DNA of 64,000 bases from Protula sp. h YS-2021. Taxonomy: Eukaryota > Annelida > Polychaeta > Sabellida > Serpulidae. The stretch lies in assembly GCA_949752745.1 (NCBI GenBank), contig OX457026.1:40652394-40716393 (forward strand), written 5' to 3'. A program made the position numbers and the translations under genes. Below, in pieces: positions 6,141 to 15,294 of the stretch (the first letter of the stretch is position 1; each line of letters begins with the position of its first letter). The notes below the pieces were generated by a model. The model was not told the origin of the DNA. It ran no database searches and saw only the letters and a program-made list of their open reading frames with translations.

Positions 6141-9100
6141 CCACAGCCTTGTAATGTCCATGCGCTAAAGTGGAATAGGCATCATTCAGCACATATCGCT
6201 TGTCGTCATATGGGGAGAGGGCTACCTTCCTAATCTTCTCCGAGAAAAGCTGGTGACTATGACTTCGAATAATGTGTCCTGTAGCCATCGTTTGAGTTTG
6301 GTTGAACAAACTGTCTCTATACTGCACATGTTTAATACGTCTTTGACAAGCTCGAGTAATGCCTTTAGCTGTATGTTTTTCTTTCCCACCGCACAATAAA
6401 CTGTACATTTTCGGTCTGAGTCCAACAAACTCTTCAATGGGGATGCCTGCAGTTTCATCCTTCATTTTCCCGAGCACTTTTTTGTTCACGTTGGAATGTA
6501 GGAAGTGATCTGGCGGATAGTCACTTGTGTCGAACAGGTCAGCATCTTGCTGCATATCCTTGGAGATATCTTCCGTTTCTATGTCATAACATAGACTGTC
6601 AGTGTCGCTAAACAACAACTTGGCATTGGGATACTTGATCATGATGTAGTTGTAATGAAAGTTGAACATAAGCACTTTGCTGAGGTCGAGAATAGTGAAG
6701 CCAACTTGAATGGGTTTATCCAGAAGCAAATCCACTTTGCGTAAATGTACTGCGGTCAAATCTTCGTTGAAAATTTTGAATTTGTGGAACGAAGGTTTGG
6801 CTACAAGTTTCTTGAACCGCTTTTCCTTGTGAACAAGTTCAACATTGATTCGCTTTCTCACATTTTCCATGGTTTTGCCAAACACAGAGTTGTTCATCAG
6901 TTTGACGAAGTCTTTCTCAAACGGGTTCTTGGCCAATTTTCTCTTTTCCGTGTTCAAGGTAATGTATTTTGCCAACCATTTGCTCTGTTCAAACATGATG
7001 GCGCGATGTACTTTGGTGACTTTCAACCCGAGTGAGACGTACTGTTGTAAATTCCTGTAATGAAGTACATATTTCTTCTTGTCAGACAAGTTAGGAATGA
7101 GCTTTTCACTAGGTTTGTCTTTCATGTTCAGATCTTTCCGCAGCTTCTGACTGTACTCTGACAATTCTTCAACTTTAACACATTTCCGTTCTGGAGCCAC
7201 TGGGTAGTGATTATGATGATCATGGATTGAATGTGGGTATTCTAAATCCACTTCCAAAATGAATCCAATGTCATCATCTTCTGCTACATCCATGAAGTTG
7301 ACGGATTCTGGCTCACTCACCCACATAAATCCTCTTTGTGGCATGCTTTGTGACATGGCCCAGCCATACAGGTTGTTTGCGTCGAGGTACATCAGATAGT
7401 TGTTTGGTATCTCAGAATTGTAATCTGCTACGTAGGGATTATTCGCTTTCGCATACTTTCGCTCAACCATTTGGTACATGTCAATGTCATTGATCAATTC
7501 CAACTTCACCTTTGTCGCTTTCAACATTGCATCCCACGACAGTCCTGGTGCTGTATAGTAATGAGCAGGATCCAATTCATACGTGTTGAGGCATACTTGA
7601 CGAAAATTTTCAAACACGTCAGCTAGTAATAACACATCTGATTTCAGGTACAGGTCGTGGTATTCACCAAATGTGGTACAGTTAAATGTATCCCACACCT
7701 TCTGTGCATGCGCATAATCCTCATCGCTAATGTCCTCTTCGCTAAGCTGACTATAAAACTTATCCTTTGATGGTAGCTGTGTTTCAGCAAACTTGGATGG
7801 TTCGTCCACGTAATCATAGGGGTACACTCCCTTTCTCAGCAGCAAATCTTGTTGATCACTATCGTGAATGTGAGAGGTCATGTTGTAGAAGTTATCTTTC
7901 CCTTCTGCTGCAAGGTTGGATACCAACTTCTGTAGAGAGGTACTCATGAACTGAAAGCTGTCTGTAAATTTCAGATTGCTCAGGGTGAATGCAATATATT
8001 TCTCAATGGTGTTGGGAATGACTGTAATCGTTTCACCTTTGAATTTCCCAATTTCCTCCATGATCAGGTGACTGTCATAGCCTCGCAAATTGTGGAAAAA
8101 TACGGGAATGATAAAAGAATCTTTATCCCCTTGCTGATCTTTTCTAAGTCGGAATTGTAAGTTGCATTCATTGTGCGCTGCTCCACGATATTTGCCATTG
8201 ATGTGGTCATGATCTCTCACACGATCTGCTCCTAGAGGTTCATGACAAATGTAGCAATCAACAGCGTTCTTGAAATTCTCTTTGTCTTCACGAGTCATCA
8301 CCATTTCCTTTGGTCGCTCTAAACCACGTACAATACGATCACGTTCATTCACCATATGGTCTAAAAAGACTTTCACAGCATTGTCTCCTCGATACACGAC
8401 TGGTGCAGGTGTGTTGTACTGGCTCACAACCACATAGGCAAAGCTGTTTGGACGATGATGTTGATACTTGTCTCCTTCTTCATGCTTTTGCGTGAAACAT
8501 TCAAAGTCAGCATAAATCACAAAAGGTGCTCGCTGTTGTTTAGCCACATTCTTGAACTTGATGAAGGGTTCCTTGGGAAATGATAAACGTTGTGCTCCAT
8601 TCTTGTCACACACTTCACGATGTTTATCTAAAAGATCTTGTCGTACAAACCCATGAAGACAGTTGAAACAATAAAAATATGCAGCCTTATGCTTTGATCG
8701 ATAACACATAAGTCTGCTAAAATTCTTGATGAGGCAGTAATGCCTCGTCTTGTCATTGCTAATCAGAAGTAAGTTGATTTCTCTCACACTGACGTTTCGA
8801 CTAAGTTGTACTGGAACACCTACATCTTGTTCGTATCCAAACACGTTGATGGCTACATCGTTCTCCTTTTCAAACTTTGGAATGTCAGTAATTGGTGTCG
8901 GAAATGTCATACCCTCTACCTTTAATTCCTTCTCAAATGGTTTGTAATGATTCACGCGATTTGGGTTGTTGTCAAGAGGGTGAAGGTAAGCCAATACTGA
9001 CCATAAGAAACTCTTGTTATCATCATTCTTAATGTTTATCACACCCCTTGTTTTCTTCACTTTCTTCGGTAGTGGAATAAAACTACTCGCTTCTAAAGGC

Positions 9101-9858
9101 ATCAACGTAGCTGTATGTACTTCAATGTACAGTATGTTATCCAATACCCAGCCAGAGCCTTGTCGCTCATGTTCGTCAAACTTGGTAAATAATTCTTTAT
9201 AGGCTTCTGGCAGGTCCTGCTCAATATCTGCTGGATTGTATGCTGCATATGTTGAACTGCTGATAAATGCATTATCCACTTGTTCTACCACAACACCTTC
9301 ATCATTTGCTGTCAGTTTCTTGAAACGTGCATGCACGACAATGTACCATTTCATTCCATGGTTTAAGGTCTCCAACAAATGTGTCTTGATACGGTTCTCT
9401 TGCTGTCGCATTTCAAGCAGTAAATCTGATCCATCCTCAGATTCAAACCGTTTTTCCTGCGCGTTTTCACCAAGACTAACCCTTCTACCTCTCCCTACTT
9501 GTCCTGTCTTTTGTTTCTTTGAAACGTGTTCTTCATGAGGTACATTGTCCATCTCAGCTGGTATGCATGCATGTGCCTCATAAGTATCCATAGATGGAAA
9601 TTTTACATTGCATTCCATACACTGAACTTGACCGTATGGCCAAATGTCATCTTCATCCATCTTTTGTCTCTTTGCTCCTTTCATCTCAGCTTTACTGCAT
9701 GTATGTGTCTCATAAGTATCCATAGATTGAAATTTCACATTGCATTCCATACACTGAACTTGACCGTATGGCCAAATGTCATCTTCTTCCATCCTTTGTC
9801 TCTTTGCTCCTTTCCCATGCTCTTCACTTTTCATCATAGCTGGTTGTTGTTCCGTCAA
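6136..9858 (-). CDS. polB: Protein-primed family B DNA polymerase (Polinton/adintovirus type)
   Basis: An intact 1240-residue ORF. In order: two near-identical 44-residue N-terminal units with C-x2-C zinc-finger motifs (17-104); a Cys/His finger near 400-422 (YCFNCLHGF...KHREVC); Exo I with Asp451/Glu453 (IYADFECF); an endonuclease-VII-like Cys/His insert about 533-568 (CYIC...RDHDHINGKYRG...NECN); Exo II Asp595 (FHNLRGYDSHL); Exo III Tyr737/Asp741; Pol A Asp826 (YLDANNLYG); Pol B Lys986 (KLMNNSVFGK); Pol C Asp1085/Asp1087 (FSDTDSL); and KMYS near 1149. All exonuclease and polymerase acids are present. It would replicate the linear genome from a protein primer with proofreading. A TATAAAAGGGG box lies 43 bases upstream. 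It contrasts with the broken capsid genes. Confidence 0.95.
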   Translation of the reverse strand: MTEQQPAMMKSEEHGKGAKRQRMEEDDIWPYGQVQCMECNVKFQSMDTYETHTCSKAEMKGAKRQKMDEDDIWPYGQVQCMECNVKFPSMDTYEAHACIPAEMDNVPHEEHVSKKQKTGQVGRGRRVSLGENAQEKRFESEDGSDLLLEMRQQENRIKTHLLETLNHGMKWYIVVHARFKKLTANDEGVVVEQVDNAFISSSTYAAYNPADIEQDLPEAYKELFTKFDEHERQGSGWVLDNILYIEVHTATLMPLEASSFIPLPKKVKKTRGVINIKNDDNKSFLWSVLAYLHPLDNNPNRVNHYKPFEKELKVEGMTFPTPITDIPKFEKENDVAINVFGYEQDVGVPVQLSRNVSVREINLLLISNDKTRHYCLIKNFSRLMCYRSKHKAAYFYCFNCLHGFVRQDLLDKHREVCDKNGAQRLSFPKEPFIKFKNVAKQQRAPFVIYADFECFTQKHEEGDKYQHHRPNSFAYVVVSQYNTPAPVVYRGDNAVKVFLDHMVNERDRIVRGLERPKEMVMTREDKENFKNAVDCYICHEPLGADRVRDHDHINGKYRGAAHNECNLQFRLRKDQQGDKDSFIIPVFFHNLRGYDSHLIMEEIGKFKGETITVIPNTIEKYIAFTLSNLKFTDSFQFMSTSLQKLVSNLAAEGKDNFYNMTSHIHDSDQQDLLLRKGVYPYDYVDEPSKFAETQLPSKDKFYSQLSEEDISDEDYAHAQKVWDTFNCTTFGEYHDLYLKSDVLLLADVFENFRQVCLNTYELDPAHYYTAPGLSWDAMLKATKVKLELINDIDMYQMVERKYAKANNPYVADYNSEIPNNYLMYLDANNLYGWAMSQSMPQRGFMWVSEPESVNFMDVAEDDDIGFILEVDLEYPHSIHDHHNHYPVAPERKCVKVEELSEYSQKLRKDLNMKDKPSEKLIPNLSDKKKYVLHYRNLQQYVSLGLKVTKVHRAIMFEQSKWLAKYITLNTEKRKLAKNPFEKDFVKLMNNSVFGKTMENVRKRINVELVHKEKRFKKLVAKPSFHKFKIFNEDLTAVHLRKVDLLLDKPIQVGFTILDLSKVLMFNFHYNYIMIKYPNAKLLFSDTDSLCYDIETEDISKDMQQDADLFDTSDYPPDHFLHSNVNKKVLGKMKDETAGIPIEEFVGLRPKMYSLLCGGKEKHTAKGITRACQRRIKHVQYRDSLFNQTQTMATGHIIRSHSHQLFSEKIRKVALSPYDDKRYVLNDAYSTLAHGHYKAVV
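9547..9810 (-). repeat. 132-bp tandem duplication inside polB (zinc-finger units)
   Basis: Two adjacent 132-base copies (9679-9810 and 9547-9678) encode residues 17-60 and 61-104. Each has a GAKRQ basic start, DIWPYGQVQ, and a C-x2-C...C finger. The copies differ at only a few positions, so the duplication is recent relative to the rest of the gene and keeps the frame. Confidence 0.85.
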
Positions 9859-9900
9859 CTGCTGAAACTGAAATGCTGAAATGTAATCTCAGACATACCC

Positions 9901-9908
9901 CTTTTATA
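9901..9908 (-). promoter_or_regulatory. TATA box of the DNA polymerase gene
   Basis: The - strand reads TATAAAAGGGG (+ strand 9898-9908), 43 bases upstream of the polymerase ATG at 9858. It is identical over 11 bases to the box before the PC4-like gene. Confidence 0.6.
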
Positions 9909-10190
9909 CACACTCATACATAGACAGAATTTGCGTTTTTATTTCACAGAAGAGGATGGCCCTTAGAAGGGCTGAAAGATATTAGTGAGTTGGCTCTTCA
10001 CCAACAAGTTGGATTGCCACAGTCGCACTGGTATCTGTAAAACTGTTCCATGGAGAACGGTCGTCGCGAGCACTTGAACGGATGGAAGTTATAGTAGCCA
10101 AAGTTTTATAGCGTTGCTCCACACCACCAGCAGTCCGTGCATGGCTCCGGTCCTGGCAATCTCGCACTTAATGCAAGTACTTTGTGCTAT
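9909..10190. other. Spacer between divergent viral genes, no convincing gene
   Basis: It holds a short hairpin (9958-9973, GGCCCT/AGGGCT arms) and a 61-codon leftward open frame that I could not assign. Nothing else is recognised. Confidence 0.3.
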
Positions 10191-10192
10191 CC

Positions 10193-10362
10193 CGGGAGGG
10201 GGGGGGGGTCCTGAGTTTAGGTCAGCTAGCTGGGAGGGGGGGTCCTTACTTTAGGTCGACTGCACGGGGGGGGGTCCTGACTTTAGGTCGACTGCACGGG
10301 GGGGGGGGGGTCCTGACTTTAGGTCGACTGCATGGGGGGGAGGGGGTCCGATCCTGACTTCA
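10193..10362 (+). promoter_or_regulatory. Five-copy G-rich upstream repeat before the early-gene-like ORF
   Basis: The unit TCCTGACTTTAGGTCGACTG, separated by runs of 7-13 G, starts at about 10209, 10242, 10275, 10311 and 10352 (spacing 33-41 bases). The last, shortened copy abuts the TATA box. The arrangement looks like reiterated activator sites; the G runs could also form G-quadruplexes. Confidence 0.6.
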
Positions 10363-10367
10363 GGTGG

Positions 10368-10374
10368 TATATAA
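10368..10374 (+). promoter_or_regulatory. TATA box of the right-end early-gene-like ORF
   Basis: TATATAA directly after the last upstream repeat and 44 bases before the ATG at 10418, leaving room for a short leader. Confidence 0.6.
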
Positions 10375-10417
10375 CCCATGCTCATTTCAGTTTGGGCTCA
10401 CACTCGCTTCCGTCAAC

Positions 10418-10897
10418 ATGGAGTGCTTCTTCGCGTTACATGATGCTCGCACCATTGCTGAAGTTAGAGAACTTCACCTGCCTGTCACACCGCCACCGAC
10501 ACCGCCAGAAAGAGTTTACTTCTTCCAGCTGCTGCCGGACCCGGCTCACGGAACAGTCCTATGCGTGCCCGTCTTTTTTAATAGAAGGGTCACACTTGGA
10601 AAGCGACTCAGGGATATCGAGGCTGGCGATTATGACGAGGCTTTCTTCAGGACAACAATGCTGGGGGAGACCATTCCATCGCGTCTTGAAGAAGAAGAGT
10701 ATCCGGCTTGGGGGAGATACTACCTCCAACAGGACCTGGAGATTTGCGCGGGATGTGGCATAATGATCTCCCCAGACCGGGTACTGGCAGAATGTGGTCA
10801 CCAGCTTTGCTTGATTTGTGCAGCCTATTGGACGCAGCTGTTGGCCCTGAACAGCTATTACAGTCAGATGTTACACCTGTGGCATGAGAGGCGATAA
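10418..10897 (+). CDS. Right-end accessory protein with a partial RING-type zinc motif
   Basis: 159 residues from an ATG in good context (CAACATGG), chosen over an upstream in-frame GTG because the TATA box lies just before it. The N-terminus includes a proline run (PVTPPPTPPE). The middle is acidic (RLEEEEYPAW). The C-terminal part has C110-x2-C113-x12-C126-x-H128-x2-C131-x2-C134, the first six ligands of a C3HC4 RING; the last Cys pair is absent. I do not recognise the protein. Adintoviruses carry fast-evolving accessory genes near the ends of the genome that target host regulators, and the promoter layout fits such an early gene. It could be a degenerate E3 ligase or another zinc-binding adaptor. 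GC-richer than its neighbours. Confidence 0.6.
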   Translation: MECFFALHDARTIAEVRELHLPVTPPPTPPERVYFFQLLPDPAHGTVLCVPVFFNRRVTLGKRLRDIEAGDYDEAFFRTTMLGETIPSRLEEEEYPAWGRYYLQQDLEICAGCGIMISPDRVLAECGHQLCLICAAYWTQLLALNSYYSQMLHLWHERR

Positions 10898-10908
10898 CTT
10901 TCTTTTCA

Positions 10909-11031
10909 ATGGGCAGCAACTCACACACTGCAGCAGGCCAGTCCAAGACATCGTCGAATTTTTCTAAGTCCGGCAGCAAAAAACCTGCCGGCCCTACTAA
11001 GGGCCACCCACCAATACGAAATAAGCGCTAA
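10909..11031 (+). CDS. Possible 40-residue Ser/Lys-rich small protein
   Basis: An ATG 12 bases after the RING-like ORF opens a 40-codon frame starting MGSNSHTAAG, rich in Ser, Lys and Gly and ending basic (PPIRNKR). MGSN could be myristoylated. It is short enough to be chance; closeness to the upstream gene and the basic, low-hydrophobic composition are the only support. Confidence 0.25.
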   Translation: MGSNSHTAAGQSKTSSNFSKSGSKKPAGPTKGHPPIRNKR

Positions 11032-11090
11032 TCGTGTCATGGTGTTAGTATGTATGTGTATGCATGAGCGTGTGGGAAATGCTTTAAAAA

Positions 11091-11190
11091 ATGGTCGCCC
11101 GTTTGAATGGTTGTTTGAATGGCCGCCCGTTTGAATGGTCGTTTGAATGTCGTTTGAATGGTCGCCCGTTTGAATGGCCGCCCACTCTCC
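11091..11190 (+). repeat. Short tandem repeats of CGCCCGTTTGAATGG type
   Basis: GTTTGAATG occurs six times within about 80 bases, alternately preceded by CGCCC or GGTC/GGTT, as a compound minisatellite with a 13-25 base period. It sits between the accessory ORFs and the CRE-like cluster and is probably part of the element's terminal region. Confidence 0.7.
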
Positions 11191-11194
11191 ATAT

Positions 11195-11530
11195 TACGTC
11201 ATTATGACGTTCATATGACGTTCATATGACGTTCATATCACCTCCATATCACCTCTATATCACCTCCATATCACCTCCATAACACGTCTAGATCACGTCA
11301 AAATGACGTCACTGTTTTAAAAACCCCATGGGGCTATCAAAACACCACGTGACGTCATTATGACGTCCATATGATAACCATATGGTAACCATATGGTAAC
11401 CATATGATAACAATATGGTGACAATATGACGTCAATATGACGTTAATATGACGTCAATATGACGTCACTGTTTTAAAAACCCCATGGGGCTTTCAAAACA
11501 CCACGTGACGTCATTATGACGTCACTTCCT
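11195..11530. promoter_or_regulatory. Dense TGACGTCA (CRE/ATF) cluster with duplicated 50-bp cassette
   Basis: At least seven perfect TGACGTCA palindromes plus several TGACGTT/TGACGTCC variants lie in 335 bases, spaced by ATA or CATA. A roughly 50-base cassette (TTTTAAAAACCCCATGGGGC, then CACGTGACGTCATTATGACG) occurs twice, near 11,313 and 11,471. CREB/ATF dimers bind this palindrome. Adenovirus early promoters use the same site, so a viral terminal enhancer is plausible; a host promoter is the alternative. Confidence 0.65.
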
Positions 11531-12437
11531 GTTTTTAAACCCCCACTTTTACACTACTCTACTCTCCGAAGCCAGGACCATTGATGACTCGGTGCGAGAG
11601 TGAAGGTAGGCCCCTCGGTTTCTGACAGCGTCTTCTAACGTCTACGCTCGCCATGCATTTCTTTCCGGCTCTGGTTCTTGAAGCTATTTGTCTCAATCAC
11701 CTTCTACTCTGCATGAAGGGGGTGTTCAAACTCCATAAAAACGTTCTGTTCATCACACAAAACCAAGTTCTCCGCAGTCTTGTACTTCTCACAGACGGAA
11801 TGGGGTTGCCTGCAAACGACGTATGCCTACATACTGAGGAAATACAAAGATAGTATGCTTGAAACTATCCAAAAGCTACATAAGAACGTCATATCCTGGA
11901 AACTTAAGATTTCAGACTCGAGTGTTTCCGGTTTTACCTAATAAGGCAATTTTGGCAATGTTTATTTACATTGTACGCCTACACGTGCAGAAAAACGTTA
12001 GCCTTTGAGTAGCAAATTCACCTAAGAAAAGAAAAAGCAAAACCAAAAAAAAACATATATATAGAGAGATAAATAATCCAATTAATTCCTTGAGATTTTC
12101 AGTCTAAATGTAAACTAGACATATAACTGGTAATATACTTAAACTACACATTAACATGAAACTTATTTAAAAGCTAAAGCAAGAATGTATGTCATAAAAT
12201 GATATCTTTCTCCGTTGAGAAATTAAGCAAGTTTTATTTTTGTTTTTCTCGTTTCAGTGTATGTCCTAACCGTGAGGTGTTTAGAAAGCCGTAACATTTC
12301 TGGTGAGAGTTTTCAAAATTTGATCAATTTTCACAGACATGAAAAGAAATCTAGCAACAGCTGGTAACGTTCAAAAAGTTTTGATAAAAATAAATGTGCA
12401 GGCTAATTTGATTCTAACTTGGAAGTCATTATTTCAG
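11531..12437 (+). other. Transition from viral end to host intron
   Basis: It begins with a GC-richer stretch carrying a candidate splice donor (GTGAAG/GTAGGC near 11,606) and a 66-codon open frame at 11,653-11,853 with a hydrophobic start. Neither is supported well enough to call. After about 11,860 the sequence is AT-rich and ends in a polypyrimidine tract and the acceptor of the first vWA exon. The viral right terminus probably lies in 11,530-11,650, but no terminal inverted repeat can be checked without the left end. Confidence 0.35.
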
Positions 12438-12866
12438 TATGTCACAACGTGCGTGCAGACCTGGTGATTCTGTTGGACTCAAGCAGCAGTGTGAGCGATG
12501 ACAACTTCCGCTTAATGCTGAACTTCCTCGGCGGATTACTCAGCCATTTGAATCTCAGCCAGGTTTATGTTGGTCTACTTACCTTTAGCTCAGCAGTTCG
12601 GATACACTTTAATCTGGGCGACGTCCGAACACACGAAGAGGTCATGTTAAATCTACAAGCAATTGAGCGGAAAGCTGGCAGTACCAACACCGCGGATGCT
12701 TTGCTCGCGATGCGCACCCAAATGTTTGGTGTCACCGGAAGGGACAGGACTAATGCGAGAAATGTTGCTGTTATAGTTACGGATGGAATTTCTAATTTCA
12801 ATTCCGACAGGACAGCCTCTGAAGCTTTATGGTCACAATCTGCAGGGATACACATTCTTGCTATAG
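12438..12866 (+). CDS. vWA-1 domain, exon a (host matrilin/collagen-VI-like gene)
   Basis: 143 codons between acceptor TTATTTCAG and donor ATAG/GTATAA, phase 1 to phase 1. It starts with the Cys before a von Willebrand A domain and contains ADLVILLDSSSSVS (MIDAS DxSxS), GSTNTADAL (MIDAS Thr), VAVIVTDGIS (MIDAS Asp) and GIHILAIG. All metal-coordinating positions are present, so a Mg-dependent ligand site is likely. An N-glycosylation sequon (NLS) is visible. The frame runs on in the intron for 45 bases to a stop, but the domain's last strand and helix are found in the exon at 28,227, joined in phase. The role would be extracellular adhesion or matrix assembly. Confidence 0.88.
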
Positions 12867-13529
12867 GTATAATGTTTGAAGACAAGTGTCAATTCAAAAG
12901 TATCGGAAAGTGAACATTTTGTTCATAGTTCTAATATTTTAAACTAAAATACGTTAAGAAATATTTTCCAGCTTTGCAACAGAAAATATGACTTTGTATA
13001 TCGTTGTTTGATACGAATATCGAACGGGAATGCATTTAACCGCTTTTCAGATACTTAGATGTCTTAGGTCCGGGCACCCTCGATAAACCGGAGAGCCCTC
13101 TGTACCGGTCAGATTTTTTCAGCCCTTTTTACATTTATTCACTTTCAAAAGTGAAATCTTGAAACATATATTTCGCTGTACAGCCAAAATGTTTGAAGAT
13201 ATTCTGCTCAAGTTTGGAAAATGTGGAACCCTTAATAAACAGAACACCTCGGTAAAACGGACAAGTTAGGTCAGTCTTGTCGATGTCCGGTGTAATGCCC
13301 ACGACGTCTATACAACGTTGGGAAATAGACGTTGTTTCGTCGGCAGGTGTGCGTTGTCGACTTCCTTAATCAATCGAAATCCGACGTCGGTTGGGTGGTG
13401 GGGGGGGGAGCGTTACGTGAATAATCAGGGCGATGTAGTCACAGCTTGGTATCTATTGCTACAGCCATAAAATATTGGAAAAGTCGTAAATTTTAAGAGA
13501 ACTCCAGTTTGACAAAAGTTATGAAAAAA
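12867..13529. other. Intron 1, proximal part; no gene
   Basis: AT-rich. Around 13,290-13,390 there is a segment with GACGTCTATACAACGTTG, related to one at 29,660-29,750, followed by a G-run. Nothing coding is seen. Confidence 0.4.
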
Positions 13530-14110
13530 AATACTTTGGTTAGAAATAGGACGATTTTGACCTCATTTTTGGATAACATCCCCTCTACAGAGTAACATAA
13601 GATGTTGCTTAGTGATCAGAACTTTTACTTACATTTCAAGGTCAAAAGGTCACGTGACCTGTGTTGTCCCGCAAACCGTTAGAAAAAGAGCTATTTGGAC
13701 GTCACTTTCGAACTGCATCCTCTCTACCTGAGTGATATTGGACTAACTTCGTGATTTGAATTTTGACCTACATTTTCTAGGTGAAAGATCACGTGAAGTG
13801 TTATTTTAATAACCGTTAGAAATGAAGTGATTATGATCTCATCTTCGGTATTCACCCCGTCTACTTAGTAACACATGAGGTTACTTCGTGATCTGAACTT
13901 TTACCTACATTTTCAAGGTCAAGGATCACTTATCGACAAGTGTTATCTCGGTAACCATTAGCCAAGGAGCAATTCTGATTTCATTTTCGGAATCCACCCA
14001 GTCTACGGAGTTACTTTAGGCTGATTTAGTGATATGAACTTTGATCTGCATTTCCCAGATGAAAGATCACGTGACGCGTTATCACGGAAACCGGTATTGA
14101 GATTCATTTT
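13530..14110. repeat. Diverged tandem repeat, ~140-bp unit, four or more copies
   Basis: Successive units share a segment of the type 'TTTTGACCTACATTT..GGT.AAAGATCACGTGA.GTGTTATC', at about 13,620, 13,760, 13,895 and 14,035, plus a following 'ACC(C/G).TCTAC..AGT.A' block. Copies are old and differ by substitutions and small indels. Confidence 0.6.
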
Positions 14111-15211
14111 CTTTTTTTAAATAACACCGATTTTGATGTTATTTTTGGATTTCAACCCCTCTATAGAGTTGCATAAAAATCCATTAAAAGGTGATTTGCA
14201 GTTGTGTTATCTATCGCTACCGTTAGCTTTAAGTGATTAAGTTCATGCTGCCCCCTTACAGGTTTGAGTTCTGGCTATAAACAGTCTTCCACCACTCTGT
14301 TTGACTTGTCAGACCGTTCAACGAATTCTTCTACTTTCGCTTGGAGTTTGTTACTTCTTTTCAACAGTTTTGTTTTGACTTCATGGGTTTTTCTCGCTGC
14401 TATCCTCGGGCGGCTTGTCCATGGGTAGCTCGGACTTTATTACGCTGTATCCTGTCCAGGACGGACGCACGGCCACTGTCTTTGCTGTCTTCGTACTCGT
14501 GGGTAGATACCGCTTGGTGATTCCTGAACGTCACTGCATCGTCGGTATGTTCTTCACGGAAGTTCATGTTACGGTGTGTTGTAATATCTTCACAGAAGAA
14601 TCTTATTCGGCTCAGTTGCACTCCATTGTCTTTCATTTGTACACTTCGTTCTTTTAAACTAGTTGTTAATCGTGACTAATATTTTCTTTACTATTTGATC
14701 TTATCAATGTAGTTTGTTATTAAAGTTGTTTGTTTTAAAGGTAAGTTATTTGTTTGGTGAACTGCTTGATAATGTACTGTGCTGTTCACAGAGTCATCTC
14801 AAAATTAATGCGGATTCCTGGGTATCATGTGTGTAACTATGCGTGTCAAAAAACAAAAGCAGAGAAAAGGGAAAAGGGGCTGGGGTAATTTTGAGGCCAC
14901 GGAGGCGAAGTCCGTTCTGAGTGCCAGTTTCGTTTAAAAGGATAATTTTAATTAAGTGCTCTGTGTTTCCCAAAAGAAAGGTTTTTTCGAAACTGCACTT
15001 AGCGGTTGGTTTTTTTTTAACGGGAGGTGTTCTTTCTTTCAAAATTAGCACTCGGCGTTTAGAGGTCGTTTTAAAAAGTCATGAACACGTATGATAACTA
15101 ATTTGTACGTGAGTGCCCCCCCCCCCCCACGGGTATTATTGCTCACCATCATGAGTATCCTCTTCTTTTTCTCAAGCTTCTTGTTGACATCGTGTCTGCG
15201 TGATCTCTCTC

Positions 15212-15212
<1 letters not shown>
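14111..15212. other. Intron 1; unassigned sequence
   Basis: It contains a GC-richer piece (14,390-14,650) with short open frames on both strands that I could not assign, and a segment at 15,058-15,115 repeated near 35,445-35,500 (GGTCGTTTTAAAAAGTCATG). Confidence 0.35.

Positions 15213-15291
<79 letters not shown>
15213..15291. repeat. (TC)n microsatellite
   Basis: About 79 bases of uninterrupted CT dinucleotide. Confidence 0.95.

Positions 15292-15294
<3 letters not shown>

Noticed and set aside
9526..9879. Rightward 117-codon frame with internal repeats
   Set aside because: Antisense of the duplicated zinc-finger coding of polB.
9982..10167. Leftward 61-codon frame with TAGGV..RY reminiscent of a histone H3 piece, followed by a histone-type hairpin (9958-9973)
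   Set aside because: Similarity is limited to a few residues, the hairpin loop is not the canonical histone loop, and no further H3 sequence aligns.
11653..11853. 66-codon frame with a hydrophobic start, considered as signal-peptide exon of the vWA gene
   Set aside because: No donor of the required phase 1 with a good consensus follows, and the rest of the frame looks random.
14400..14657. Short frames on both strands in a GC-richer piece
   Set aside because: Neither product is recognisable; composition alone is not evidence.
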